Counted from the first letter of the stretch, positions 15,312 through 23,703 are shown. The stretch is 35,584 nucleotides of DNA from Bacillota bacterium (GCA_023393115.1 JAEWMS010000048.1:1-35584); one strand, 5' to 3'. Notes: generated from the letters alone by a model not told the origin. Program-made: numbers and translations.

Positions 15312-17366
15312 ATGGAGTTTGGAAAGAGCTGCTGGTATGATTTTTATCAGGGCGGTAATAAAGAATGGATAGTAACCAATGGTATAGGAGGCTATGCCTC
15401 ATTGTCTTTAATCTGTTCCAACAGCAGAAGATATCACGGCCTTCTTGTCAGTGCGCTTAAGCCTCCTACAAGCAGATACCTTCTATTGTCAAATTTGCTG
15501 GAGGATATTACCTTTGACGATGGAACTTCTGAATCTCTGTCTTCCTTTATGACAAAGGGCTTTAACGATGAGGAATATATTAATAATGGCTTTGATAATC
15601 TTACCAGAGTTTCATTTGACTATATTCCTGAGTTTGTATACAGCTATAAAGACATAAGTATAAATAAAAAAATATCAATGCAGCAGGGAGCAAATACTAC
15701 TGTTGTTGTATATGAAATTAGAAATGGCTCCCAAAAGGCGGCTCTAAAACTAACACCGCTGGTCAATTTCAGGGATCATCACCACCAAAGCCGCCGGAAT
15801 AATCTCAATTTTGTTACCGGAATCGAAGGTAATCAAATGATTGTAACTCCTTTGGAAGCAACGGTAAATATCAGAATGGAAATCAGTGAGGGGCAGCTCC
15901 AAATGCTGGATAACTGCTATTTTTATGGTATGTTTTATGGTCTTGAGCAGGAGCGGGGACTGGATTGTTATGAGGATCATTTTATTCCAGGATTTTTTAC
16001 TATTGAATTGAAGCCTTGGGAATGTAAGACGGTTTCATTTATTGTGTCTTCGGAGGATGTCCCGAATAATTGCTCCATGCAAGAAGATTCTGAAAAGTGT
16101 GGTTCTGATTCCAATGAACCCACCTGCGGCAAGGAACAAGCTGAAGCTATTGCTGCTCATATAATTGCCGGGCAGGCTGCCCGTATGGAGTATCTTGTAC
16201 AAAAAGCAGGCTACAAGCATGAACTTTTGAAAAGGCTTGTGTTGGCAGCCGATAACTTTATTGTTTATAGAAAATCTACAAATGCAAAGACTGTTATAGC
16301 CGGCTATCCATGGTTCACCGATTGGGGCAGGGATACAATGATAGCCTTCACCGGCTTAACACTGACAACCCGCAGATATGAAGATGCAAAAGAAATATTG
16401 TATACTTTTTCAAAGTATGTGGATTACGGATTGATTCCGAATATGTTTCCCGATGACGGAGAAAAACCTGCATATAACAGTGTTGATGCTGCATTATGGT
16501 ATTTTGAAGCAGTTAACAGCTTTCTGGAATATACCGGAGATGCTGCTTTTATACAAGAGGAAATTTATACAAGCCTTAAGAATATAATCCATGGATTTAT
16601 CAATGAAACCTTATTTGATATAAGGATGACTTCCGACGGACTTATAACTGCGGGAAATGCTAAAACCCAACTGACCTGGATGGATGCTAAAGTTGGTGAC
16701 TGGGTTGTTACCCCAAGACACGGCAAGGCTGTTGAAATTAATGCCTTATGGTTTAACGGCCTGAGGATTATGTCAAAGCTGTCACAGAAGTTTGGTGAAG
16801 TTGATATATACCTTGAGCCGGCTTCAAGGGCAAAAGCTGCCTTTGAGAAAACCTTCTGGAATAAGGAAAAACAGTGCCTATATGATGTTGTTAATGAAGC
16901 CGGCAATGACGATAGCATCAGGCCCAATCAGATACTTGCCGTAGGACTGTCCTACAACGTAATAGATGGCCATAAGGCAAAGTGTGTTGTGGAAAAGGTC
17001 TGGAGGGAGCTTTATACGCCTTATGGCCTGAGAACTCTGTCCCAGGACAGTCCTCAGTACAGAGGCGTGTATTCCGGCGATGTTTGGAGCAGAGATGGCG
17101 CATATCACCAGGGAACAGTCTGGACATGGCTTTTGGGCAGATTTATAACTGCTTATGTCAGGGTTAACGGAAATACAGCTGAAGCCAGGGAAAAAGCCCT
17201 CGATTTTATTCTGCCCTTTGCAGACCATTTAAAGGATGCCGGAATAGGCAGTATTTCAGAAATTTTTGACGGCAGCAATCCCCATTATCCAAGAGGCTGC
17301 TTTGCGCAGGCTTGGAGCGTAGCAGAAATTCTGAGAGCAGCCGTTGAAGATGTTAAACTAAAATAG
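15312..17366 (+). CDS. Amylo-alpha-1,6-glucosidase (glycogen debranching enzyme, GDE family)
   Basis: A 684-residue cytoplasmic debranching enzyme. The N-terminal domain (about 1-235; GIGGYASLSLICSNSRRYHGLL) is the bacterial GDE N-terminal type. The C-terminal (alpha/alpha)6 domain carries WFTDWGRDTMIAFTGL (about 333-348), MDAKVGDWVVTPRHGKAVEINALW, and the terminal block SISEIFDGSNPHYPRGCFAQAWSVAE. This architecture is the GH133-type amylo-alpha-1,6-glucosidase, which removes alpha-1,6 branches from glycogen. It sits between yvcK and whiA, a pair usually adjacent in Firmicutes, so it appears inserted into the conserved cluster. The ribosome site before ATG 15312 is weak (AGGAAACGGTG). Confidence 0.9.
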   Translation: MEFGKSCWYDFYQGGNKEWIVTNGIGGYASLSLICSNSRRYHGLLVSALKPPTSRYLLLSNLLEDITFDDGTSESLSSFMTKGFNDEEYINNGFDNLTRVSFDYIPEFVYSYKDISINKKISMQQGANTTVVVYEIRNGSQKAALKLTPLVNFRDHHHQSRRNNLNFVTGIEGNQMIVTPLEATVNIRMEISEGQLQMLDNCYFYGMFYGLEQERGLDCYEDHFIPGFFTIELKPWECKTVSFIVSSEDVPNNCSMQEDSEKCGSDSNEPTCGKEQAEAIAAHIIAGQAARMEYLVQKAGYKHELLKRLVLAADNFIVYRKSTNAKTVIAGYPWFTDWGRDTMIAFTGLTLTTRRYEDAKEILYTFSKYVDYGLIPNMFPDDGEKPAYNSVDAALWYFEAVNSFLEYTGDAAFIQEEIYTSLKNIIHGFINETLFDIRMTSDGLITAGNAKTQLTWMDAKVGDWVVTPRHGKAVEINALWFNGLRIMSKLSQKFGEVDIYLEPASRAKAAFEKTFWNKEKQCLYDVVNEAGNDDSIRPNQILAVGLSYNVIDGHKAKCVVEKVWRELYTPYGLRTLSQDSPQYRGVYSGDVWSRDGAYHQGTVWTWLLGRFITAYVRVNGNTAEAREKALDFILPFADHLKDAGIGSISEIFDGSNPHYPRGCFAQAWSVAEILRAAVEDVKLK

Positions 17367-17401
17367 TGAAAGGTGAAAAGTTAAGGAAAGGAGTTGATAA
17401 G

Positions 17402-18343
17402 GTGTCTTTTTCGACTATAGTTAAGGACGAGCTTTGCAGAGTGGAACTGCATCAGGATTTTTGCTGTATGAAATCTGAAATTCTTGGGGTTATTTTAACA
17501 AATAACCTTTTTTCTAATGAGAAAAACGGTAAGAATGTTAAGATGGTTACTGAAAATGCTGCTTTTGCAAGAAGAGTATATTCCACCATCAGGAAGGTGT
17601 ACGGAATTAGCCCTGAGGTTGCCATAAGACGAAGCAGCAAGCTGAAAAAGCATATATCCTATTCAGTTATATTTGCCTCAATGCAGTTAATAAATAAAAT
17701 ACTTTATGAGTTCGGAATCAGTGCGTTTTCGGCTCAGGATTACAACCCTGTAAATATTCTTAAAAGTGTGTGCTGCAAAAAAAGCTTTCTTCGTGCCGCT
17801 TTTTTATCGGGAGGTTCCATCAGTGATCCCGAAAAAACCTATCATCTTGAAATCTCTACCCACAATAACTACTGCGCCGAGTTAATAAAGGAACTGCTGT
17901 CCGACTACCAAATAAACGTTAAAATAATCGTCCGTAAAGGTAACTATGTAGCATACATAAAGGAAGGAGAGCATATCGTCGACTTTCTAAACGTTATAGG
18001 TGCTCACAGCGCGTTAATGGAGCTGGAAAATGTACGAATTCTTAAGGATATGAGAAATAGTGTCAACAGAATTGTTAATTGTGAGACGGCAAATCTCGAA
18101 AAGACTGTTAATGCGTCTGTCAGACAAATGGAAAATATAAGATATATTCAGACTACCATAGGAATTGACAAGCTGCCTGAAAATCTTATAGAAATAGCCA
18201 ATTTAAGGCTGGAATACAGTGAGGCCAGTTTAAAAGAGCTTGGAGAAATGCTCCACCCCAAGCTTGGAAAATCAGGTGTAAATCACAGACTGCGCAAGCT
18301 GGATGAAATTGCAGAGCAGTTAAGGGAGAAAAATAAACTGTAA
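17402..18343 (+). CDS. whiA: DNA-binding protein WhiA
   Basis: A 313-residue WhiA, with a LAGLIDADG-like N-terminal domain and a C-terminal helix-turn-helix (LGEMLHPKLGKSGVNHRLRK). In Streptomyces it drives sporulation septation with WhiB; in Bacillus it influences division and chromosome segregation. GTG 17402 is chosen (MSFSTIVKDEL, matching the family start); AAAGGAG at 17387-17393 is 8 bp before it. An in-frame GTG at 17366 overlaps the stop of the debranching gene and lacks a ribosome site. It is the last gene of the hprK-yvcK cluster and is followed directly by the sporulation sigma-F operon. Confidence 0.95.
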   Translation: MSFSTIVKDELCRVELHQDFCCMKSEILGVILTNNLFSNEKNGKNVKMVTENAAFARRVYSTIRKVYGISPEVAIRRSSKLKKHISYSVIFASMQLINKILYEFGISAFSAQDYNPVNILKSVCCKKSFLRAAFLSGGSISDPEKTYHLEISTHNNYCAELIKELLSDYQINVKIIVRKGNYVAYIKEGEHIVDFLNVIGAHSALMELENVRILKDMRNSVNRIVNCETANLEKTVNASVRQMENIRYIQTTIGIDKLPENLIEIANLRLEYSEASLKELGEMLHPKLGKSGVNHRLRKLDEIAEQLREKNKL

Positions 18344-18346
18344 ATT

Positions 18347-18375
18347 AAAGGGAATCCAGGGGAAATATAGAATAG
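18347..18375 (+). promoter_or_regulatory. Candidate sigma-H promoter of the spoIIA operon
   Basis: The -35-like AAAGGGAAT (18347-18355) fits RnAGGAwWW at 8 of 9 positions. After 11 bp, ATAGAATAG (18367-18375) fits the -10 RnnGAATww. In Bacillus spoIIA is transcribed by sigma-H, so site and context agree. Consensus match only. Confidence 0.5.
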
Positions 18376-18412
18376 TATAACATCTAACTATGTTCGATTT
18401 AGAGTCGGCGAG

Positions 18413-18481
18413 CAAGTATGCAGAGGTATACTTGAATATCTCAATGGGGATGGACACTGATAGCAGGTTATTATCAGTGTC
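18413..18481 (+). promoter_or_regulatory. Two tandem hairpins in the leader of spoIIAA
   Basis: The first is CAAGTAT/ATACTTG (18413-18434, 8-nt loop). The second is a perfect 10-bp stem, GACACTGATA/TATCAGTGTC (18453-18481, 9-nt loop). Both lie between the sigma-H-like promoter and the AAGGGGG ribosome site of spoIIAA. No T-run follows, so they are not ordinary terminators. A leader role in stability or attenuation is possible. Confidence 0.6.
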
Positions 18482-18505
18482 TCTGAATTAAAGGGGGCAA
18501 AATAC

Positions 18506-18847
18506 TTGGATGTTAAGTTACTAAAGAAGGGAACAACTCTGGTGATCAGGATAATGGAAGATATGGACCACCATTCTGCTCAATACCTAAGGCAAAAAAT
18601 TGACAGTGAAATTATTAAGGCTACTGTAAAAAATATTATTTTTGACTTTTCAAAAGTAAATTTCATGGATAGTTCAGGAATTGGTATAGTTGTCGGGAGA
18701 TATAAAAATATTCAGAAGCTCAATGGGAGAGCTGCAATAGTAAATGCCAATCCAAAAATAATGCAAATTTTTGAAATGTCCGGTGTACTTAAAATAATAC
18801 CCGCTTATTCGGATTTGGAAGATGCTATCTCCAGTATGTGCGGATAA
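18506..18847 (+). CDS. spoIIAA: Anti-sigma-F factor antagonist SpoIIAA
   Basis: A 113-residue STAS-domain protein that releases sigma-F from SpoIIAB when unphosphorylated. The phosphorylation motif MDSSGIG is at 54-60, with Ser57 equivalent to Bacillus Ser58. The start is TTG 18506 behind AAGGGGG. The operon order AA-AB-sigF is conserved, and the gene lies 162 bp after whiA with its own candidate promoter. Confidence 0.96.
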   Translation: MDVKLLKKGTTLVIRIMEDMDHHSAQYLRQKIDSEIIKATVKNIIFDFSKVNFMDSSGIGIVVGRYKNIQKLNGRAAIVNANPKIMQIFEMSGVLKIIPAYSDLEDAISSMCG

Positions 18848-18888
18848 TTGCAGCTATTTAAACAGGTCTTTATTACAAGGAGGTTAGT

Positions 18889-19314
18889 ATGCAACTTATA
18901 AATGAAATGAAGCTTGAATTTATGAGTAAATCAAATAATGAGGCTTTTGGAAGGGTGGTTGCAGCAGCTTTTGCATCACAGCTCGACCCTACTGTTGAAG
19001 AACTGGCCGATATTAAGACTGCTGTATCCGAAGCAGTGACAAATGCTATTATTCATGGCTATGAGAATAAACCCGGTATGGTTACAATGGTATGTAGATT
19101 ATATGATGCCGGAATTGAAATCAGTATTTCTGATGAAGGAAAAGGTATAGAGGATGTAGAGCTTGCAAGGCAGCCGCTTTATACGTCAAAACCTGAAATG
19201 GAACGTTCAGGGATGGGCTTTACCGTTATGGAAAGCTTTATGGATAGTGTCAATATCAAATCTGAACCTGATAAGGGAACCACTGTTACAATGTTTAAAA
19301 ATATTAAGTACTGA
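18889..19314 (+). CDS. spoIIAB: Anti-sigma-F factor and serine kinase SpoIIAB
   Basis: A 141-residue GHKL-fold kinase. The N-box SEAVTNAIIHGY is at about 47-58 (Glu48, Asn52), G1 is DEGKGIED (about 81-88), and G2 is RSGMGFTVMESFMD. It binds sigma-F with ATP and phosphorylates SpoIIAA. AAGGAGG lies before ATG 18889. A 165-bp gap separates it from sigF; these genes are normally tightly packed. Confidence 0.96.
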   Translation: MQLINEMKLEFMSKSNNEAFGRVVAAAFASQLDPTVEELADIKTAVSEAVTNAIIHGYENKPGMVTMVCRLYDAGIEISISDEGKGIEDVELARQPLYTSKPEMERSGMGFTVMESFMDSVNIKSEPDKGTTVTMFKNIKY

Positions 19315-19366
19315 CCAGTCTTATACAAACTGAACGCCGGGTTAAATTTTTTTCATCTATAATTAA

Positions 19367-19394
19367 TTGTAAATAATTGTTATAAATGTATAAA
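19367..19394 (+). promoter_or_regulatory. Possible internal promoter before sigF
   Basis: TTGTAA (19367-19372) and TATAAA (19389-19394) are separated by 16 bp within the unusually long spoIIAB-sigF gap. The gap is very A+T-rich, so chance matches are likely. Confidence 0.25.
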
Positions 19395-19479
19395 AATATA
19401 TGAGCCTGCTAATAATGTTTATATGAATGCATTTGATCGGCAACATGTGTAATATGTGACAGAAAGGTTTGGGTAGGCT

Positions 19480-20226
19480 ATGAAGGATATGACTGATGAG
19501 GCAGTGCTAACACTTATCATAAATGCTAAAGCTGGGGACAGACAGGCTCAAGCCACTTTGGTTGAGAAAAATGTGGGGCTGGTTTGGAGTATCGTAAAAA
19601 GGTTTCAGAACAGAGGCTATGAGATTGACGATTTATACCAGATAGGGAGCATAGGGTTAATTAAGGCAATCAATAAATTTGATGCATCATATGATGTAAA
19701 GTTCTCTACATATGCAGTACCTATGATTATTGGAGAAATCAAAAGGTTCATAAGGGATGATGGAATAATAAAGGTAAGCAGATCCCTTAAGGAAATCGCA
19801 TCAAAAGCACGCATTACAAAGGAAATAGTAAGCAAGGAATTGGGCAGGGAACCTTCTGTAAATGAAATAGCGGAAAGAATGAATGTATCCACAGAAGAAC
19901 TTGTGCTGGCACTTGAAGCAGGGTGTACACCCGAATCTCTTTACAGCACGGTTGGAGAAGGTGACAATTCACCTATTTTACTGATAGACCGTATAAACGC
20001 CGATAACAACAGCAGTGAAGTAGATTTGATTGATAAAATTGCAATCAGACAGATTCTCGATTCTCTTGATACCAGAGAGAGGCAGATTATTATTCTAAGA
20101 TACTTTAAGGAAAAAACCCAGGTGCAGATTGCCAAGCTGTTAGGTATTTCTCAGGTTCAGGTGTCCAGAATCGAGAAAAAAATTCTTAAGGATATAAAGC
20201 ATAAAATGATTGCAAATGGCAACTAA
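19480..20226 (+). CDS. sigF: RNA polymerase sporulation sigma factor SigF (SpoIIAC)
   Basis: A 248-residue sigma-70-family factor, the first forespore-specific sigma. Region 2 (NVGLVWSIVKRF, DDLYQIGSIGLIKAINKFD, VKFSTYAVPMIIGEIKRFIRDDG) and region 4 (RERQIIILRYFKEKTQVQIAKLLGISQVQVSRIEKKIL) are intact. Its position after spoIIAB and before spoVAC identifies it as sigma-F rather than sigma-G. Activity should be held by SpoIIAB until the forespore forms. Confidence 0.95.
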   Translation: MKDMTDEAVLTLIINAKAGDRQAQATLVEKNVGLVWSIVKRFQNRGYEIDDLYQIGSIGLIKAINKFDASYDVKFSTYAVPMIIGEIKRFIRDDGIIKVSRSLKEIASKARITKEIVSKELGREPSVNEIAERMNVSTEELVLALEAGCTPESLYSTVGEGDNSPILLIDRINADNNSSEVDLIDKIAIRQILDSLDTRERQIIILRYFKEKTQVQIAKLLGISQVQVSRIEKKILKDIKHKMIANGN

Positions 20227-20358
20227 TTTTACAGGTACGGATTATGATTTTGTTAAATAAATGAATATTTCTTTTTTCCATAATAATTTTTAAATATTTG
20301 CAAAAAATACCCTTGTTAAGGTTTGCTTATTTAAATCACCAGTTATTATGGAGGTCTT

Positions 20359-20805
20359 ATGATCACTAATTATACCAAGCAGGAATATGCAAAATATGTC
20401 AAGAATGTGTCCCCAAATTCAAAACTGATTACAAATGTAATAAAAGCCTTCGCTGTCGGTGGGCTTATTTGTGTTATCGGACAAATTATTTTTAACTGGC
20501 TCAAGGGAAGGGGCCTTGGCCTGGATATGGTATCAGGGCTTACCAGCACCATTATGATTTTTTTGGGTGCTTTTTTTACCGGTCTTAATATATATGATGA
20601 GCTGGGCAGATTTGCAGGGGCAGGTTCCATAGTACCTATTACCGGTTTTGCAAATTCGGTAGTATCACCTGCCATGGAATTTAAAACAGAAGGCTATATT
20701 ATGGGAACCTCAGCAAAAATGTTTGTTATAGCCGGCCCTGTTATCGTATTCGGAATATGTTCATCTATAGTGGTGGGAATTATACATTACATTTTAACAT
20801 TGTGA
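20359..20805 (+). CDS. spoVAC: Stage V sporulation protein AC
   Basis: A 148-residue membrane protein with about four hydrophobic helices; motifs include GGLICVIGQ, GRFAGAGSIVPITGFANSVVSPAMEFKTEG and GPVIVFGI. SpoVAC is a mechanosensitive channel component for Ca-dipicolinate movement across the inner spore membrane. ATG 20359 follows TGGAGG. The order AC-AD-AE is conserved. I looked for a sigma-G-type promoter upstream and found no site with correct spacing. Confidence 0.95.
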   Translation: MITNYTKQEYAKYVKNVSPNSKLITNVIKAFAVGGLICVIGQIIFNWLKGRGLGLDMVSGLTSTIMIFLGAFFTGLNIYDELGRFAGAGSIVPITGFANSVVSPAMEFKTEGYIMGTSAKMFVIAGPVIVFGICSSIVVGIIHYILTL

Positions 20806-20878
20806 TAGTGAAAAATCCCTCACCAGGCTTAAGGAAATAAGGTTAGCGGAAATTATCAAAAAATATCAAAAAAATATC

Positions 20879-20910
20879 AAGGAGGTACCTGGCCCTTGCC
20901 ATTTCCAGGT
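20879..20910 (+). other. Orphan ribosome site and hairpin upstream of spoVAD
   Basis: A strong AAGGAGGT (20879-20886) is followed at once by the stem ACCTGG/CCAGGT (20887-20910). The only frame it could serve is TTG at 20896, giving a seven-codon peptide that ends before spoVAD. The true spoVAD start lies about 50 bp later with a poor ribosome site. This may be a leader-peptide or translation-coupling arrangement, or a decayed upstream gene. Confidence 0.3.
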
Positions 20911-20934
20911 TTAAGTTGAATTAGATGGCTGGGC

Positions 20935-21966
20935 ATGGGAATTATCATGGCAGATAAGCATTTGGGCAAACAGACTGTTTTTCTTAAAAGTCCCCCATCG
21001 ATTAAAGCAACAGCAAGTATTGTTGGTCCTAAGGAAGGTAAGGGGACCTTAAGGCAGTATTTTGATTACATTACTCCCGATGAACTGTGGGGAGAAGATA
21101 GTTGGGAAAAAGCAGAGAGCAAGCTGGTAAGGGAAACCCTTTCTAAGGTTCTCCAAAAGGCTGATATGACCAACAGCCAGATTGAATACGTTTTGGCAGG
21201 AGATTTGTTAAATCAATGTATAGCAGCCAATTACGGCCTTCGGGAAACCGATATACCATTTTTCGGATTATACGGCGCCTGTTCCACCATGGCTGAGTCA
21301 ATGAGTCTGGGCAGTATGCTTATAGATGGCGGCTTCGCTGATAATGTGATATGTCTTACCTCGAGTCATTTTTGTTCTGCAGAAAGACAATTCAGATATC
21401 CTCTGGAACTGGGGAGCCAGAGAGCTCCGACTGCCCAATGGACCGTTACCGGTTCTGGTGCAGTAATACTTACGTCAGAACAAACCGGTCCCTATATAAA
21501 AAGTGTTACAACAGGCAAAATAAACGATATGGGTATTACTGACGTAAATAATATGGGAGCTGCAATGGCTCCTGCAGCCGCAGATACAATCCTTACTCAT
21601 TTTGCTGATACAGGATTGACCCCGGATTACTATGATTTGATTGTCACAGGTGATCTCGGAAAGGTGGGAAAGAAAATTTGTCTGGAGCTGCTTAATATGA
21701 ATGGTCTTGATATCGAAAACAGATATAATGACTGCGGTATTATGATATATGACACAAAACAACAGGATGTCCATTCCGGAGGCAGCGGCTGCGGCTGTTC
21801 TGCTACTGTCTTTACCGGTTATATTTACAAGGAAATGATGAAGGGAAACATAAAGAGAGTATTGTTTATAGCTACAGGTGCTTTAATGAGCCCTATAAGT
21901 ACCCAGCAGAAAGAGAGTATCCCCGGAATAGCTCACGCAGTGAGCATTCACAGAAGCCTGGATTAG
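20935..21966 (+). CDS. spoVAD: Stage V sporulation protein AD
   Basis: A 343-residue thiolase-fold, non-catalytic protein that binds dipicolinic acid in the SpoVA channel complex. Conserved blocks are GKQTVFLKSPPSI, IVGPKEGKGTL, FFGLYGACSTMAESM, VTGDLGKVGK and SGGSGCGCSA. The start is ATG 20935 or ATG 20947 (four residues shorter); neither has a good ribosome site. Gap to spoVAE is 32 bp. Confidence 0.95.
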   Translation: MGIIMADKHLGKQTVFLKSPPSIKATASIVGPKEGKGTLRQYFDYITPDELWGEDSWEKAESKLVRETLSKVLQKADMTNSQIEYVLAGDLLNQCIAANYGLRETDIPFFGLYGACSTMAESMSLGSMLIDGGFADNVICLTSSHFCSAERQFRYPLELGSQRAPTAQWTVTGSGAVILTSEQTGPYIKSVTTGKINDMGITDVNNMGAAMAPAAADTILTHFADTGLTPDYYDLIVTGDLGKVGKKICLELLNMNGLDIENRYNDCGIMIYDTKQQDVHSGGSGCGCSATVFTGYIYKEMMKGNIKRVLFIATGALMSPISTQQKESIPGIAHAVSIHRSLD

Positions 21967-21998
21967 AAGGATTTATTATTAATGATAGGAGAAAATAT

Positions 21999-22355
21999 AT
22001 GAGTTATATAAATGCTTTTTTGGTTGGAGGAGCAATATGTGCTGTAGGACAAATTCTTATTGATAAAACAAAACTGACACCTGCACGTATTCTTGTTCTA
22101 TTTGTTGTTTCGGGTGTTTTATTAACGGCTCTGGGCATATACCAGAAGTTGGTAGACTTTGCAGGTGCCGGTGCCACCATTCCCCTCACTGGTTTTGGTT
22201 ATAGCCTGGCAAAAGGGGTTTTTAATGATGTTGATCAGACAGGCTTGATGGGCGCCCTTACCGGAGGTTTTAAGGCTGCAGCTGCAGGACTTGGTGCTGT
22301 AATATTTTTTGGATATATAATGTCGGTAGTGTCCAAACCAAAGGCTAAAAGATAG
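21999..22355 (+). CDS. spoVAE: Stage V sporulation protein AE (SpoVAEB type)
   Basis: A 118-residue membrane protein with about four hydrophobic helices (GGAICAVGQILIDKT, LVDFAGAGATIPLTGFGYSLAKG, FGYIMSVV). It is homologous to SpoVAC in its FAGAG-P-TGF motif and is part of the spore dipicolinate channel. ATG 21999 follows ATAGGAG. It is the last gene of the three-gene spoVA set. Confidence 0.95.
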   Translation: MSYINAFLVGGAICAVGQILIDKTKLTPARILVLFVVSGVLLTALGIYQKLVDFAGAGATIPLTGFGYSLAKGVFNDVDQTGLMGALTGGFKAAAAGLGAVIFFGYIMSVVSKPKAKR

Positions 22356-22474
22356 TAAATATAGTCGGGATAAATAATGTATCCTGGCTTTACATATATT
22401 GTATTATTTATATATATCTTGTCTCCATAGTGTATATTATTAATGAATTTATTTTGGTAATATGGCAAATTGAA

Positions 22475-22503
22475 CAAAATTCCTTGCGATATGAGGAATT
22501 TTG
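22475..22503. terminator. Possible terminator after spoVAE
   Basis: A perfect 10-bp stem CAAAATTCCT/AGGAATTTTG (9-nt loop) lies in an A+T-rich 250-bp gap before cheX. The T-tract is inside the stem and is followed by A, so it may be a weak or A-tract/U-tract terminator. Nothing else is seen in this gap. Confidence 0.4.
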
Positions 22504-22605
22504 AAAAAAATATAGAATTTTGTATAAAAATTATATATAATTAGTTAAGGTTTTTTATACATGCGAACAACATAATACAATTAATTAATATTAAGGTGGA
22601 TAAAG

Positions 22606-23070
22606 ATGAATATCGAATACATAAACCCCTTCATCGAAGCTAGTCAGACAGTGTTGAAGCAAGTTGCTAATGTTGATGCCAAATTGGGGAAGGTTTATTT
22701 GAAGACTGCTCCATATAAGGGTGAAGCGATTCTGATTATTGTCGGAATTACTGGAAAAATAAGAGGCCAGGCTATATTTACAATGACAAAGCCCGTTGCT
22801 TTTAGAATAGCATCAGCGATGATGTTCGGTATGCCTGTAGATGAATTAAATGAAATATCCAAAAGTGCTTTATCCGAATTAACGAATATGATTTTAGGGA
22901 ATACAGCGACTATACTATATAACAAGGGAATAGGTATTGAAATTACTCCTCCGTCTCTTTTACTGGGTGAAAATCTTCAGATATCCCCATCAAAGATGAA
23001 AACAATCTGTATCCCGCTTTACTTAAATGATGAAGAAACATTGGAAATAGATATTTCTGTTCAAGATTAA
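22606..23070 (+). CDS. cheX: CheX-type chemotaxis protein (CheY-P phosphatase)
   Basis: A 154-residue CheC/CheX-fold protein. The single phosphatase motif ExxN is Glu91-Leu-Thr-Asn94 in SELTNMILGN, at the position used by Thermotoga CheX. The preceding strand block GITGKIRGQAIFTM is also typical. It would dephosphorylate CheY-P in the cytoplasm. No chemotaxis gene is adjacent, and it has its own terminator downstream, so it appears monocistronic. It might act on a CheY-like receiver in another pathway. Confidence 0.85.
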   Translation: MNIEYINPFIEASQTVLKQVANVDAKLGKVYLKTAPYKGEAILIIVGITGKIRGQAIFTMTKPVAFRIASAMMFGMPVDELNEISKSALSELTNMILGNTATILYNKGIGIEITPPSLLLGENLQISPSKMKTICIPLYLNDEETLEIDISVQD

Positions 23071-23118
23071 TTTTGATTTATATATATAAAATGATAAAAT
23101 AGTTAAGAGTATATTAAG

Positions 23119-23141
23119 AAGATGGTTTATACCATCTTTTT
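23119..23141 (+). terminator. Intrinsic terminator after cheX
   Basis: AGATGGT/ACCATCT is a 7-bp stem with a TTAT loop (23120-23137), immediately followed by a T-run. Confidence 0.8.
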
Positions 23142-23208
23142 CTGTTGAGATAAGATTAATACGATATATTTGATTACTTTAGAATTGTTGAAAGGAGTTT
23201 TCTTTGAT

Positions 23209-23703
23209 ATGGCGCTTAATATTGTATTGGTTGAACCCGAGATACCCCAGAACACCGGGAACATAGTTAGAACCTGTGCCGCGACAGGGGCTGTCTTGCA
23301 TTTAATCGGCCCCCTTGGGTTTTCCATTGAAGATAGATATCTGAAAAGAGCAGGTCTGGACTACTGGGATGAGGCCAAAATAAATTATTATGATAGTCTG
23401 CAGGACTTTATGGATAAGTATGGAGACCATAAACTTTACTACTCCACGACAAAAGCCATTTATAACTACTGTGATGTGGCTTATGAAGAGGATTGCTTTG
23501 TACTATTCGGAAAAGAAACAGCCGGTTTACCGGAGGAATTGCTAAAGGATAATAAAGAGACCTGTATAAGGATTCCAATGAAAGAAGGAATAAGATCATT
23601 AAATCTTTCCAATTCTGTTGCAATTGTTGTTTACGAAGCTTTTAGGCAGAGGAATTTTGAGAACCTTAGTACAGAGGGGAAATTAGTAAAATATGACTGG
23701 TAA
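23209..23703 (+). CDS. trmL: tRNA (cytidine(34)-2'-O)-methyltransferase
   Basis: A 164-residue SPOUT methyltransferase of the TrmL/CspR group, which methylates the wobble nucleotide of tRNA-Leu. The knot motifs are NTGNIVRTCAATG, LFGKETAGLPEE and IPMKEGIRSLNLSNSVAIVVYE. ATG 23209 (MALNIVLVEPEIPQNTGN) matches the family start and is preceded by AAAGGAG; an in-frame TTG at 23170 lies upstream of that site. Confidence 0.94.
   Translation: MALNIVLVEPEIPQNTGNIVRTCAATGAVLHLIGPLGFSIEDRYLKRAGLDYWDEAKINYYDSLQDFMDKYGDHKLYYSTTKAIYNYCDVAYEEDCFVLFGKETAGLPEELLKDNKETCIRIPMKEGIRSLNLSNSVAIVVYEAFRQRNFENLSTEGKLVKYDW

Noticed and set aside
20227..20358. Sigma-F/sigma-G promoter before spoVAC
   Set aside because: GAATA and CATAATA are present, but only 11 bp apart; the known spacing is 17-18 bp.
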